Below are positions 50,244-63,850 of a stretch of DNA of 64,000 bases, in pieces. Numbering within the stretch: position 1 is the stretch's first letter; each line of letters opens with the position of its first letter. Source of the stretch: Microcebus murinus (Eukaryota; Chordata; Mammalia; Primates; Cheirogaleidae); assembly GCF_040939455.1 (NCBI RefSeq), contig NC_134109.1, positions 69,728,501 through 69,792,500 on the forward strand, given 5' to 3'. Position numbers and translations under genes: made by a program. The notes beneath the pieces are model-generated. The model worked only from the letters and a program-made list of their open reading frames with translations, ran no database searches and was not told where the DNA came from.

Positions 50244-50826
50244 CATCATGTTTGTGATTTTGTTCTTTGTTGAATTTTTTCTGTTGAACTATCTGGCCTA
50301 GACTGTTTTCTTTTCTTCATCAGATCCTGACCCATAGTGGTGATCATCACTCATCACTAGTATCTGGCGTAGTTCACCAAGAACTAGACACATCATTCTA
50401 AAAGCATTCTCTTTTTTGGAGAGTATTACTTTGGCAGTATAATAAATATAGACTATCTGAATTTAAGCCAATAGGAAAATATGGGCTGTATATTAGTACA
50501 ACTAGTAGTCGCAGGTCGAAGTATGTATTCATAGCGCACACATCAAAATTGACGTCAATCTGGAGAGTCCCAGTAAACATATAAAAAATTAATTATCTGA
50601 AAATGTAGAAGGCGAGTTAATGAGATTTTAAGATGACATAAATTGGAATCAAAAGCTACATGACAAAATAAAGAATCAAAAGGTTTTGACAACCTAAACA
50701 ATGAATCTGAGCTATCTACAATGAGAGAAGAGATAAAAATGCAAAATCCTACAACTAGGTTAAAAACAACTAACTTACAAAAAGGATAGATGGCTAAACT
50801 ATTGTTCGTGTAAAGGGAAATTAGGC
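50244..50826. other. Intergenic, no feature recognised
   Basis: AT-rich sequence with no gene; could be an old LINE relic that I cannot name. Confidence 0.4.
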
Positions 50827-50920
50827 CCAGCTACCCGGGAGGCTGAGGCAGGAAGATTGCTTGAGCCCAGGAGTCCAGCCTGGGTAACATAGGGAGACCC
50901 TGTCTCTAAAAACAATGACA
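50827..50920 (+). mobile_element. Partial Alu right arm
   Basis: 'cccagctacccgggaggctg' to 'accctgtctctaaaaac', internally deleted. Confidence 0.8.
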
Positions 50921-50924
50921 GCAG

Positions 50925-51274
50925 GCGGGCCATGGTGGCTCACGCCTGTAATCCTAGCACTCTGGGAGGCCGAGGAGGACGGATTGCTCAAGGTCAGGAG
51001 TTCAAAACCAGCCTGAGCAAGAGGGAGACCACAGCTCTACTAGAAATAGAAAGAAATAATTGGCCAACTAAAAATATACAAAAAATTAGCCGGGCATGGT
51101 GGCACATGCCTATAGTCCCAGCTACTTGGGAGGCTGAGGCAGTATGATTGCTCAAGCCCAGGAGTTTGAGGTTGCTGTGAGTTAGGTTGACGCCATGGCT
51201 CGCTAGCCGTGGCAACAGAGTGCGACTCTGTCTCAAAAACAAAACAAAACAAAAATAAAATCAATTTGTTAAAA

Positions 51275-51305
<31 letters not shown>
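50925..51305 (+). mobile_element. Alu with expanded (AAAT)n tail
   Basis: Full dimer to about 51240, then an A-rich segment and about eight AAAT units (51272-51305). Confidence 0.88.
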
Positions 51306-51364
51306 AAACAATGCCAACAAAAATAGAAATTAGGCCTTCTGTTGGTTTTAAATGCATGTGAATG

Positions 51365-51704
51365 GGCCGAGTGGGGTGGCTCACGCCTGTAACCCTAACA
51401 CTCTGGGAGGCCAAGGCGGGCAGATTGCTCGAGGTCAGGAGTTCGAAACCAGCCTGAGCAAGAGCGAGACCCTGTCTCTACTATAAATAGAAAGAAAGTA
51501 AACAGCCAACTAATATATATATATAGAAAAAAATTAGCCAGGCATGGTGGCACATGCCTGTAGTCCCAGCCACTCGGGAGGCTGAGGCAGGAGGATTGCT
51601 TGAGCCCAGGAGTTTGAGGTTGCTGTGAGCTAGGTTGACGCCATGGCACTCACTCTAGCCTGGACAACAAAGCGAGACTCTATCTCAAAAAAAATAAATA
51701 AAAT
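51365..51704 (+). mobile_element. Alu with target duplication
   Basis: Full dimer between two copies of AAATGCATGTGAATG (51350-51364 and 51705-51719). Confidence 0.95.
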
Positions 51705-51889
51705 AAATGCATGTGAATGAACAGTATGGTGTGGTTGCATGAAAGCTAACACAATGAAGAAGAACTGGACTCTAGAGTACTTCCCAGGTACTGCCATTTA
51801 TCAACTGAATGATGTTAGCGACAGTTTTACTTCTCTATGCCTGACTTTCTCCATGTATAAAATAGGGATGGTGATAATATTGGTGTTTT

Positions 51890-52763
<874 letters not shown>

Positions 52764-52891
52764 TCACATATGCAAATGAATTCAACCCTCCCAAGGCACC
52801 CAAAAGTCTAATCCCATTGCCATATCAGCTTGAACTCTAGACTTTTGTCATCTAAAATAGGTCTTCAGATAAGGTTCCTCTGGACTAATTT

Positions 52892-53207
52892 TTTTTTTTT
52901 TGAGACAGTCTCACTCTGTTGCCCGGGCTAGGGTGCCGTGGCATCAGCCTAGCTTACAGCAACCTCAAACTCCTGGGCTCAAGCAATCCTCCTGCCACAG
53001 CCTCCCGAGTAGCTGGGACTACAGGCATGCGCCATCATGCCCAGCTAATTTTTTTTCTATATATTTTTAGTTGGCCAATTAATTTCTAGTAGAGACGGGG
53101 TCTCGCTCTTGCTCAGGCTGGTTTCGAACCCCTGACTTTGAGTGATCCTCCTGCCTCAGCCTCCCAGAGTGCTAGGATTACAGGTGTGAGCCACCACACC
53201 CGGCCTT
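52892..53207 (-). mobile_element. Alu, antisense, with target duplication
   Basis: Antisense dimer; GACTAATTT lies before (52883-52891) and after (53208-53216). Confidence 0.92.
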
Positions 53208-53216
53208 GACTAATTT

Positions 53217-53613
53217 CTTAAGTATAGCTCCTTGAGTTCAGTTCCTCTAGATCTGAAGACCTGTGAACTAAAAAGAGAAGTTATCTTCTCTGTTCCTCCT
53301 CCATTGCCAACATACAATGATGGGATGTGGGACAAGCATAGGATAATCCCTATAGATATTTCTATTCAGAAAAAGGAAGAAATGGATGTACAAAGGAGTT
53401 ACAATTCCATAGAAATTCTAAAAACCCCAATAAGATTCACTGGAGATTCACAAAAGTTTTAAAATAATTGTATTGGCAGAAAATATTGTCAGCTTGTATT
53501 GAAAGAGACAGAGACAATACAAAATGAGAAGAGGCCTTTGGACCTCTAAAATTCTATAGGAAAAAGCAGCCTGAGAAAACTCCATAGCTACAAGCATGGA
53601 CTACCTTTTATGA
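53217..53613. other. Continuation of old repeat or unique sequence
   Basis: 'gttcctctagatctgaagac' onward looks like old transposon interior, but I cannot name it. The 76-codon open frame here is not supported as a gene. Confidence 0.4.
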
Positions 53614-53632
53614 AAAAGATAAGGTGGCTCAG

Positions 53633-54162
<530 letters not shown>

Positions 54163-54260
54163 AAAAGATAAGGTGGCTCAGAAGGCCGAGAATAAAGAGC
54201 CCACAGTTGGAGCCAAGAACTCTGAGAAATTATGCTCAGGTCTTGAGTTCTACTCAGGGA

Positions 54261-54545
54261 ATGGCCAAGCATGGTGGCTCACACCTGTAATCCTGGCACT
54301 TTGTTGGGGGGCAAGTAAGGGGGATCTCTTGAGGTTAGGATCTCAAGACCAACCTGAGCAACATAGCAGGACCCCATCTAAATTAGCTGAGCATGGTGAT
54401 ACATGCCTATAGTCCTACATACTTGGGAGGCTAAGGCAGGAGCATCACTTGAGCCCAGGAGTTTGAGGTTGCTGTGAGCTATGATGATATATTGTACTCT
54501 AGCAACAGAGTGAGGCTCTCTTTCAAAAAAAAAAAAAAAAAAAGA
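54261..54545 (+). mobile_element. Old Alu (AluJ-like)
   Basis: Diverged sense dimer without the strepsirrhine linker. Confidence 0.82.
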
Positions 54546-54549
54546 AAAA

Positions 54550-54888
54550 GAGCCGGGCGTGGTGGCTCACGCCTGTAATCCTAGCACTTTGGGAGGCCGA
54601 GGCGGGCGGATTGCTCAAGGTCAGGAGTTCGAAACCAGCCTGAGCGAGACCCCGTCTCTACCAAAAATAGAAATAAATTAATTGACCAGCTAAAAATATA
54701 TATACAAAAAATTAGCCGGGCATGGTGGCGCATGCCTGTAGTCCCAGCTACTAGGGAAGCTGAGGCAGAAGGATCGCTGAGCCCCGGAGATTGAGGTTGC
54801 TGTGAGCCAGGCTGACGCCACAGCACTCACTCTAGCCTGGGCAACAAAGTGAGACTCTGTCTCAGAAAAAAAAAAAAAAAAAAAAAAA
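54550..54888 (+). mobile_element. Alu, adjoining the previous tail
   Basis: Full dimer of the same low-divergence type as 45251-45598 ('agcactttgggaggccgagg', 'ggatcgctgagccccggag'). Confidence 0.93.
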
Positions 54889-55040
54889 GAAAAAGAAAAA
54901 GAAAGAAACCAGGTATCACATTCAACACTCTGCCTGAAAATCTCTTTAGCTAAATTTTCCATTCATTAGCTACATTTTTACTTTCCATGTTACTATAGGC
55001 TAACTACCGTTGCTAAATTTGCTACATAATAAGGAGCCTT

Positions 55041-55367
55041 GGCCAGTACGGTGGCTCACGCCTGTAATCCTAGCACTCTGGGAGGCCGAGGCAGGAGGAT
55101 TGCTCAAGGTCAGGAGTTGGAAACCAGCCTGAGCAAGAGCAAGACCTCGTCTCTACTAAAAATAGAAAGAAATTAATTGGCTAACTAAAAATATATAGAA
55201 AAAATTAGCCGGGCATAGTGGTGCATGCCTGTAGTCCCAGCTACTCAGGAGGCTGAGGCAGAAGGATCGCTTGAGCCCAGGAGTTTGAGGTTGCTGTGAG
55301 CTAGGCTGATGCCATGGCACTCTAGCCCAGGCAACACAGTGAGACTTTGACTCAAATAATATTAATA
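55041..55367 (+). mobile_element. Alu
   Basis: Full strepsirrhine-type dimer with a short mixed tail. Confidence 0.91.
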
Positions 55368-55559
55368 AATAAGGATCCTATTTCTTCCTGTTTCAAAACA
55401 CATTCATCTTCAAAGGCCATCATGGTACTACTAAGAGTCACTTCAAGGCATTTTAGACTTTCACTAACATTCTTTTCTTCTAGAAGTTTTTTGTACAGAA
55501 AAGAAAAAAAAAAACACTCGTCTCAAAATCTTTCCAGCTTTTGCCCCTTTGCCTGATTC

Positions 55560-56040
55560 CAAAGTCACTCTATTGCTGAATGACAAATTATCCCAATATA
55601 TAGCAGGTGAAAATATAAAACAAACATTTATTATCTCGGTTTACATTGGTTAGGAATTTGAAAGTGACTTACCTGGATGATCCTGGCTCAGGGTCTCTCA
55701 TGAGGTTGCAGTCAAGATGTTGGCCAGGCCTGCAGTCACCTGAAGGCTTGACTGGGGCTGGAGGATTTGCCTTCAAGGTGGCTCACGCATGTGCCTGGCA
55801 AGTTTGTGCTGGCTGTTGCAGGAAGCCTTAGTTCCTCACCCACAGACCTCTCTATAGGGCTTCTTGAGTGTCCTACAGCATGGTAGCTAGCTTTTTCCAA
55901 AATTAGTGATCTAAAGAGAGCAAAATGAAAGGCATAGTGTCTTTTATTGCTTGTTACTCTTGGAAGTCACACGCTGTCACCTCTGTCAGAGTCTATTAGA
56001 AACAAGTCATTAAGTCCAGCCCACATTTCAAAGGAAGATG
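55560..56040 (+). repeat. Old interspersed repeat of unnamed family, copy B
   Basis: Homologous to 51890-52395. It preserves 'aagtccagcccacatttcaa' at its right end and lacks the 30-bp segment seen in copy A. Confidence 0.6.
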
Positions 56041-56164
56041 AATTAGTTTTCCTCTTTTGAAGGAAGGTGTGTCAGTTAGTGGCTTGGCACATAGTAAGGG
56101 TGAGTGGTGATTGTTCTACTGATCAGACCATATTGAATTATTGAAATAATAATGAGTATTTACA

Positions 56165-56760
56165 CTGTGCTAAAATATCATGCCCTCCTTCTACTCCACT
56201 CCAGAGGCTTCCTATTTCAATCAGAGTAAGAGCCAAAGTCTTTACAATGACTCACAGAGCCCTATGGGATCTTGCCCTGGTACCTGTCTGATCTTTGCTC
56301 ATTCTGCTACTTCCACTGCTCTTTTTGCTCATTCAGTTCCACCCACACCACCTTGTTTTCTGAGACTTATATGGCAAACATGTTCTTACTTCAGGGTCTC
56401 TGCATTTGCTGTTCCTTTTGCTTAGGATGCTCTTCTTCCTGACAACCACATGGCCTGTTCTTTCATATCCTCAGGTTCTTAGTGGGGCCATCCCTGGCTA
56501 CCCTATCTAAAATTACATCCCCAACACTTTCTATCTCCCTTCCTCAATTAACTTTTTCTCCTTAGCACTTTTCACTATCTAATACATAGTATATATCTTA
56601 CTCATTTATCACATTTATTGCCTGCTCCTGTCACAAGAATGTAAGTTCCATGAGCTCAGGAATCTACTTGTTTACTGTTGTGTCCTCAGTGCCCAAAACA
56701 ATGCCTACTGCATAGCAGGTATTCAGTAAATGCCTGTTGCATGAATGAATAAATGAATCA
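56165..56760 (+). repeat. L2 LINE 3' end, about 600 bp
   Basis: The longest L2 relic here, running from 'actccagaggcttcctattt' to 'gtattcagtaaatgcctgtt'. The landmarks 'agaatgtaagttccatgag' are well kept. Confidence 0.85.
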
Positions 56761-56779
56761 ACGACTGCTAGTCACAGGC

Positions 56780-56975
56780 GTCACACAGATTATGTCCTTT
56801 AATTCATTTAGCTACCTTTTGGATTGTTAGCCTCACTTTAAAGATGAGGAAACTGAAGCTTGGGGAGGATATATAACTTGCTACAGGTCACCCAACTTGG
56901 GAAGTGGTAAAGACTGGATTCAAACCCAGATTGTGCAAGTCCAGAGCCCTCATTCCTAACCACTGTGTGATACAG
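56780..56975 (-). repeat. MIR SINE, antisense
   Basis: 'aaagatgaggaaactgaagc', 'ggattcaaacccagattgtg' and 'cctaaccactgtgtgataca' in order. Confidence 0.82.
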
Positions 56976-57109
56976 CCTCCCTATGTACTGGAAGCTACGC
57001 TTTAAAAGAGTAGTTAAATGAAATAATCCAGGAGAAGGTGACAGGAATGTTGAGGGGTCTTTAAGTCATGCCATATGATAAGCTGTTTATGGAACTAGAA
57101 AGGTTTTTC

Positions 57110-57155
57110 TTTTTTTCTTTTTTTTTTGATAATTTCAGTTTATAGCTTTGATATA
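57110..57155 (-). mobile_element. 46-bp microinsertion with poly(T) and 14-bp target duplication
   Basis: TAGAAAGGTTTTTC occurs at 57096-57109 and 57156-57169. Between them are about 20 T-rich bases and then about 26 bp of other sequence. Read on the minus strand this is a tiny cDNA end with an A-tail. Confidence 0.8.
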
Positions 57156-57170
57156 TAGAAAGGTTTTTCA

Positions 57171-57524
<354 letters not shown>

Positions 57525-57571
57525 AACTTTAGTGAGGGATAGAATGCACGAAAACTAGATTCAAATATTTG

Positions 57572-57916
57572 TGGTTTTGTTTTGTTTTGTTTTGTTTGTG
57601 AGACAGAGTCTCGATTTGTTGCCCAGGCTAGAGTGAGTGCTGTGGCATCAGCCTAGCTCACAGCAACCTCGAACTCCTGGGCTCAAGTGATCCTACTGCC
57701 TCAGCCTCCTGAGTAGGTGGGACTACAGGCATGTGCCACCATGCCCGGCTAATTTTTTTCTATATATATTAGTTGGCCAATTAATTTCTTTCTATTTATA
57801 GTAGAGACAGGGTCTCACTCTTGCTCAGGCTGATTTCGAACTCCTGACCTTGAGCAATCTGCCCACCTTGGCCTCCCAGAGAGCTAGGATTACAGGCGTG
57901 AGCCACCGCACCTGGC
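57572..57916 (-). mobile_element. Alu, antisense, with target duplication
   Basis: Antisense dimer with a (TTTTG)n end; CTAGATTCAAATATTTG lies on both sides. Confidence 0.94.
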
Positions 57917-57960
57917 CTAGATTCAAATATTTGATGTGCTGTAGTGTGGAACAAGAATTT

Positions 57961-58295
57961 TTTGTTTTTGTTTTTTGAGACAGAGTCTCACTCTGTCGCC
58001 TGGGCTAGAGTGCCGTGGCATCATCCTAGCTCACAGCAACCTCAAACTCCTGGACTCAAGTGATCCTTCTGCCTCAGCCTCCCGAGTAGCTGGGACTACA
58101 GGCATACGCCACTATGCCTGGCTAATTTTTTCTATATATGTATTTGTAGTTGTCCAGATAATTTCTCTCTATTTTTAGTAGAGACGGGGGTCTCACTCTT
58201 GCTCAGGCTGGTCTCGAACTCCTGAGCTCAAACAATTCTCCTGCCTTGGTCTCCCAGAATGCTAGGATTACAGGCATGAGCCACCATGCCCAGCC
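57961..58295 (-). mobile_element. Alu, antisense, with target duplication
   Basis: Antisense dimer flanked by TGGAACAAGAATTT (57947-57960 and 58296-58309). Confidence 0.94.
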
Positions 58296-58370
58296 TGGAA
58301 CAAGAATTTGTTTATTCTGTATAATCTGTAGGACAGAAAGTGGAGTTAATGGAGCAAATAAAGAAAATCA

Positions 58371-58705
58371 GGTAGCTTGGCTCAGTGGCCCATGCCTGTA
58401 ATCCCAGCACTTTAGGAGGCTGAGATGGAAGGATCACTTGAGGCCAGGAGTTTGAGACCAGCCTGGGCAACATAGCAAGACCCTTCTGTACAAAAAAAAA
58501 AATAAAAAAAATTAGCTGGGCATGATGGCACGTACCTATAGTCCTAGCTACTTGGGAGGCTGAGGCAAGAGGATCACTTGAGCCCAGAAGTTTGAGGTTG
58601 CAGTGAGCTATGATTGTCCCACTGCACTCCAGCCTGGGCAACAGAGTAAAAATTGGTCTCTAACAAAATGTAAAAATTGAATAAAAATTTTTTAAATAAA
58701 TAAAT
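58371..58705 (+). mobile_element. Old Alu (AluJ-like)
   Basis: Sense dimer with 'taatcccagcacttt' and no strepsirrhine linker; diverged tail with AAAT units. Confidence 0.86.
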
Positions 58706-58709
58706 AAAT

Positions 58710-59009
58710 GAACGTCAGCCTCCTCTGCTTGAGATACAGAAGCTGAGGGCATGGGTTGGTATAGAAGGACACCTGTCTGGTCCTGGTTCCTTGACAACTC
58801 TGTGACTTTTGGGTTTCAGGATGGCTAACTTCACAGAAGACAAGGGCAAAGGGAGCTTATTGAAGCAAATTGTGTTAGATCCTAACATGGGGCTGAAGAA
58901 AGTGTAGGCAGAGAAAAGTCTCTGGAGTGGGAAGAAAAGGGTTATGAAGGCCTTTTAGGGAGCAGTTTCAGCAAATGCCTGGGTTGGGATACAGATACAG
59001 TAGAGGTTA
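58710..59009. other. Intergenic, no feature recognised
   Basis: Short unique stretch between Alus. Confidence 0.45.
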
Positions 59010-59346
59010 GGCCCGGCGCGGTGGCTCACGCCTGTAATCCTAGCACTCTGGGAGGCCGAGGTAGGCGGATCACTCAAGATCAGGAGTTCAAAACCAGCCT
59101 GAACAAGAGTGAGACCCGTCTCTACTATAAATAGAAAGAAATTAATTGGCCAACTAATATATATAGAAAAAATCAGCCGGGCATGGTGGCGCATGCCTGT
59201 AGTTCCAGCTCCTCCGGAGGCTGAGGCAGAAGAATCGCTTGAGCCCAGGAGTTTGAGGTTGCTGTGAGCTAGGCTGACGCCATGGCATTCACTCTAGCCT
59301 GGGCAACAAAGTGAGACTCTGTCTCAAAAAAAAAAAAAAAAAAAAA
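59010..59346 (+). mobile_element. Alu with target duplication
   Basis: Full dimer; 'agtagaggttagg' precedes the element and follows its A-tail. Confidence 0.94.
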
Positions 59347-59379
59347 AGTAGAGGTTAGGTTAAAAAGAAATGACTGGTG

Positions 59380-59713
59380 GGCTGGGCGAGGTGGCTCACG
59401 CCTGTAATCCTGGCACTCTGAGAGGCCAAGGCGGTGGATCGCTCAAGGTCAGGAGTTAGAAACCAGACTGAGCAAGAGCGAGACCCCCGTCTCTACTATA
59501 AATAGAAAGAAATTAATTGGCCAACTCATATATGTAGAGAAAAAATTAGCCAAGCATGGTGGTGCATGCCTGTAGTCTCAGCTACTCGGGAGGCTGAAGC
59601 AGGAGGACTGCTTGAGCTCAGGAGTTTGAGGTTGCTGTGAGTTAGGCTGATGCCACGGCACTCACTCTAGCCTGGACAACAAAGTGAGACTCTGTCTCAA
59701 AAAAAAAAAAACA
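59380..59713 (+). mobile_element. Alu
   Basis: Full strepsirrhine-type dimer, A-tail interrupted by C. Confidence 0.92.
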
Positions 59714-60004
59714 AAAAAAACAACTTTGGCTTGGGAGAAAAGGAAAAAAATGGAGGAAATAACTGGGGACTGCAGCAGTATCCAGGAGAGAGCTTTTCAA
59801 CATGGGGAAACCTCTATGTTTGAAGGGAGAGAGTTGAAGGCCCCACCATATGGTTTTGAGAACTAGTTTCCTTGTGCCTTGGAAGCAAATGAGGTGCAGT
59901 TCAAGTTCTTATGTGGGGTGGAAACACCTCTTGGAGGTTAGAAGTGACTCAATCATGTCCGTTTTGGGGCCTCTGGTATATTACAAAATTAGGAAATACT
60001 AAGA

Positions 60005-60960
60005 TGGTTTTGAAAATACTTTATTTACATTTAATAAATACAAACTTTTAGCACAAACAACATGATACTATAGTGCTATTTACAAGATACCTACAGGAAT
60101 TTTTTTTTTTTTTTTTTTTTTTTTGAGACAGAGTCTCACTTTGTTGCCCAGGCTAGAGTGAGTGCCGTGGCGTCAGCCTAGCTCACAGCAACCTCAAACT
60201 CCTGGCTCAAGCAATCCTCCTGCCTCAGCCTCCTGAGTAGCTGGGACTACAGGCATGCACCACCATGCCTGGCTAATTTTTTGTATATATTAGTTGGCCA
60301 ATTAATTTCTTTCTATTTATAGTAGAGACGGGGTCTCGCTCTTGCTCAGGCTGATTTCGAACTCCTGACCTCGAGCAATCCGCCCGCCTCGGCCTCCCAG
60401 AGAGCTAGGATTACAGGCGTGAGCCACCGCGCCCGGCCTACAGGAATTTTTTTAAACTACAAAATTAGAAATGTGAGACTAGAACCACCAAAGGATTCTT
60501 CTGGCCCCAGGGTGGGGAGACAGAAGGGTGGGCGCAGGTTAGAGGCTCCCCAGGAGGCCTAGGTACGATCTCCAAAGACCTAATGGAATCGGCACAGAAA
60601 TGTCCCACTCCTAAATAAAGGGGACAAAAGGCTTGCTTGCTTTGGCCAAAGGGAAGTCCTGTGGCAGCATTCTGTGGTCCAGGAGGACACAGCCTCCCCT
60701 GGACTCCTACCCTCGGGCCTGGGGACAGGCTTCCTGGAGCGATCAGTGTTTGAGGCGTCCACAGGGGGGCAGTGTGACAACTCAGAGGGGCTCTGAGGAC
60801 AGGGCATAGAGGTGCCTCCCTTCCTCCCTCCCGCGGGCCTGGGTCCCTCACCCGCCTCACTCCCGCTCCCTTCCTGGAGTCAGTGAAGGCTGCCCACCAA
60901 CCCCCGCACGGGGGCAGAGACGGAAACTCTGACTCTTCCCTCTCCGCAGCAGGAAGGCTA
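60005..60960 (-). terminator. Possible 3' end of a minus-strand transcript (MMP14 distal 3'UTR?)
   Basis: On the minus strand a canonical AATAAA (60025-60020) is preceded by 'TATTTATTAAATG'. Unique GC-rich sequence lies upstream at 60440-60960, split by an antisense Alu at 60105-60437. In human the next gene after LRP10 is MMP14, on the same strand, with its 3' end facing LRP10. No MMP14 codons are visible in the window, so the assignment is a guess. Confidence 0.3.
60105..60437 (-). mobile_element. Alu, antisense, with target duplication
   Basis: Antisense dimer between copies of CTACAGGAATTTTT (60091-60104 and 60438-60451). Confidence 0.95.
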
Positions 60961-61600
60961 AGAACGGCTTGTCTGCCTGTCTCGCCCAGAGTCCCACCCC
61001 TTTAAGTACAGGTGTCCATGGTGGAAACATGAAAAGTGGAAAAGCGGAAGGGACAGTATCCGTGGCCCCGGCGGGGCCGGCCTTGCCCCTGCCTCTCGGA
61101 GTTCTCCGGGTTCATTTGCAGTCCCAACACTCACCACAAGGGGGCGCCACCAACTTGCAAACCCTGCCCAGTTGGTCTCTGCTGTAGAGGGAGCGTGGGC
61201 CCAGCCAGAGAGAGTTCGGTGGGTGTTCCTCTAGGTCCTTTCCCCTGCTTTCCTCCACTCAGAACTTACATGCGGTCTTGTGCAGGGATGAGGTGGGGGC
61301 ACCTCTGGAGCACAGCCAGTAGGGCAGAGGAGAGAGTTGGGGACATCTGGTAGGGAACTCAGAGCGGCGTAGGGAAGAGACCTTCCCACAGAGCCCTCCA
61401 GCCTCTAGGTGCAGGCTGGGCAGGCACGCAACTTGAAAGCTTGGTATTTCCAGAAGACCTGGGTCAACACAACCTGAAACCAACCACTCTCAGATTAAGG
61501 GCAGGCTGGGGTTGGAAGGCTGACACCCAACAGGGAGGGAGGACGGCCTATAGGGCCAAAGTGGGGATTCAGGGGCTATGAACCTCTTTACCTCAATATA
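60961..61600. other. GC-rich sequence, no gene recognised
   Basis: Several open frames on both strands but no domain, splice or start support. Could be UTR or regulatory DNA. Confidence 0.4.
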
Positions 61601-62025
61601 TTTTTCTTTCTTTTCTTTTAACCTTTTAAAGATTGAGGTAAAATATACAGTGAAGTTCACAGTGTGCACTTAAGTGTACAGTTCAATTTTTTTGTTGAGT
61701 CAGAGTCTCACTCTGTGCATCATCATAGCTCACTGCAATCTCGAACTCCTGGGCTCCAGCGATACTCCGGCCTCAGGCTCCCAAGTAGCTGGGACTACAG
61801 TGTGTGTCGCCACACCCTGCTAATTTTTCTATCTTTTGTAGAGATGGGGTGTCGCTCTTGCTTAGGCTGGTCCGAAACTCCTCACATCAAGAGATCCTCC
61901 CGCCTCCGCTTCCCAAAGTGCTGGGATTACAGGCCTGAGCAGCCATGCCTGGCCAGCTCAATGAATTGTTATCTTATGTGGTCAGTACTTATGCATACAA
62001 TACTTATATAATCACAGCTGCCACT
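61600..62025 (-). repeat. Old L1M-type fragment split by an Alu
   Basis: 'agattgaggtaaaatataca' on the left and 'ctcaatgaattgttatctta' on the right belong to the same type of LINE relic as 10675-11010. Confidence 0.55.
61690..61955 (-). mobile_element. Old Alu (AluJ-like), antisense
   Basis: Diverged antisense dimer with an internal deletion in the right arm, inserted in the L1 relic. Confidence 0.85.
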
Positions 62026-63685
62026 GGCAGTTCAATCCAGCGAACTTTTATTGAGTGTCTCCTGTGTGCCTAGCATCATCTTACCCTTTTGTGAGAAAAG
62101 TGAGGACAGAATGTGTTTGTCCAGTGGCTCTGATGGGGACAGTATTATTATGGATTATAGTAATTCCTTGATAGAACTGTACCTTCAGTGCCTGGCATAG
62201 GAGGGCAACAGATGTGTCACTCACTCACAGTGGCCATAATTCTAGAGTCCAAAATGGGAAGAGTTGCCTGCTGTGTCTGAATCTCCTAACCCACAGAAAC
62301 TCAGGAGACATTATTGGACCCAGGGTATACAGTCCGGGCAGCGCATGCTCCCAGCACAGAGTCAGGCACTGAATGGGCGAGGAGAGCATTTTGGGGGATT
62401 GATCTTGCCCTCTGGCCTGGTGCTGCATGTCTCTGGAAGCCAGGTGAAGGGCAATGTCTCTGAACAGCACGAATTAAAGTGAACTGGAGCCTGTCACGTG
62501 TGTGTGAGTCCGCTAGGCCTTCTGGGGCACCAGTCGTTTCCCTGCTCTGTGGTCAGCCTGGCCTTGCCCCAACCAGACCCCATCCTGCCCCAAGTCAGGG
62601 AAGTGCTCCTAGCGGGAAATTGAGTGAGTGAGCAGGATGTGACCCATGGTGAGGCAGCTCCCAGACCTGGCCTGGTCCCTGAGTCAATGAGCTACTTCAG
62701 GCACTCAAAGGAAGCCCTTCCTCCCATTTACCACAGTGTTGCCACCCCTTCTGTCCCCTCCACTGTCCCTCCCTACCCAGGTGTGGATCTTTGGGGGCAG
62801 GGAGCTGGTCTCCTCCCCCTCTAAGCCACGAAGGCCCCAGTGACTAAGGAATAAGGGACTCTGGGGGCATCTGGCCTCAGCATGGAGGCAGAGGAAGCTG
62901 CTTCTTGGGTGACAGCCCTGGCCTGGGGTACCCGATGATCTTGCTGTGGAACCCCTGGGGCGAGGACTGGTGGCAGAGGAGGACAGAGGGGGCTGGGCCT
63001 GGCTGGGGAAGGCTGGCCTGGAAGGAGCTGAGCCATCGGCCCTGGGCCAGGGTGGAAAGTATGTGTGTGAGCTCATTTGGAAGGTGGCTTGTGGCCAGTC
63101 AGGCCTGCCTCCCTTCCAGCCCCCTCACAGGCTGCTTCTGGTCTCCCCAGTTTCTCAAGACTGTCTGATGGGGAGGCAGAAACCCCCAGGGGTCGGGCTG
63201 TGTGTGCAGACTTGATCTCCTAAAGGAGGTGAACTCAGATTTGGGGGCCTGGGTAGGAAGAGGGTACAGGAGCTGCAGGACAACAGAGCGGTGTTGGCTG
63301 GGGTTTCCTTGGGCCTTAGGGATTGGGCACCACCCTCGAAGGCCTCCGCCTCCCCCCAGGCCCTTGTGCACAGCCCTTTTGCCCCCACCCATTGTCTCAC
63401 TGAGTCCCTTTCTCTGGGTCTTGGTGCCACCTTTGTTCCCTCAGAGTGACACTTCTGCCCCCCAAAAGGGAGGTGATGGCCTCGCAAAGTGGGCTCCTGA
63501 GGAAGAACCCTCTCCCCTGACCTCCTGCCCCCTGTGCTGCTGCTGCCACGAGGCACAGTGAGCAAGCACGTGAGTGCCGACAGATCCCCAGAACACACGC
63601 TATGGCAAAGACGCCCAGCTACACAGGGTCCACACTGGAAGAGACACCCAAGACACTGCCAGGAAATGCCTGTACAGGGGATAAA
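62026..63685. other. GC-rich sequence at window end, no gene recognised
   Basis: Unique sequence with many short frames on both strands, none matching MMP14 or any family I know. Confidence 0.45.
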
Positions 63686-63689
63686 AAAA

Positions 63690-63850
63690 AGTCAGACAGA
63701 CCTGAGTTTTAAATGTGGACTAACAAGCTGTGACCTTGAATAAATCAGTGATCTTTGTGGGCCTCGGTTCCCTCATCTGCAAAATGGGGGCAATGTTAGT
63801 GCCTGTGTTATCATCATGTGTTGTAAGGCCCTCAGCAAATGTTAGTTTCC
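63690..63850 (+). repeat. MIR SINE, sense
   Basis: 'aacaagctgtgaccttgaat', 'cggttccctcatctgcaaaa' and 'ggccctcagcaaatgttag' are MIR landmarks in order. Confidence 0.8.

Noticed and set aside
60465..60860. 131-codon minus-strand frame as an MMP14 exon
   Set aside because: It shows no hemopexin repeat, membrane span or cytoplasmic tail of MMP14, and no splice sites fitting it.
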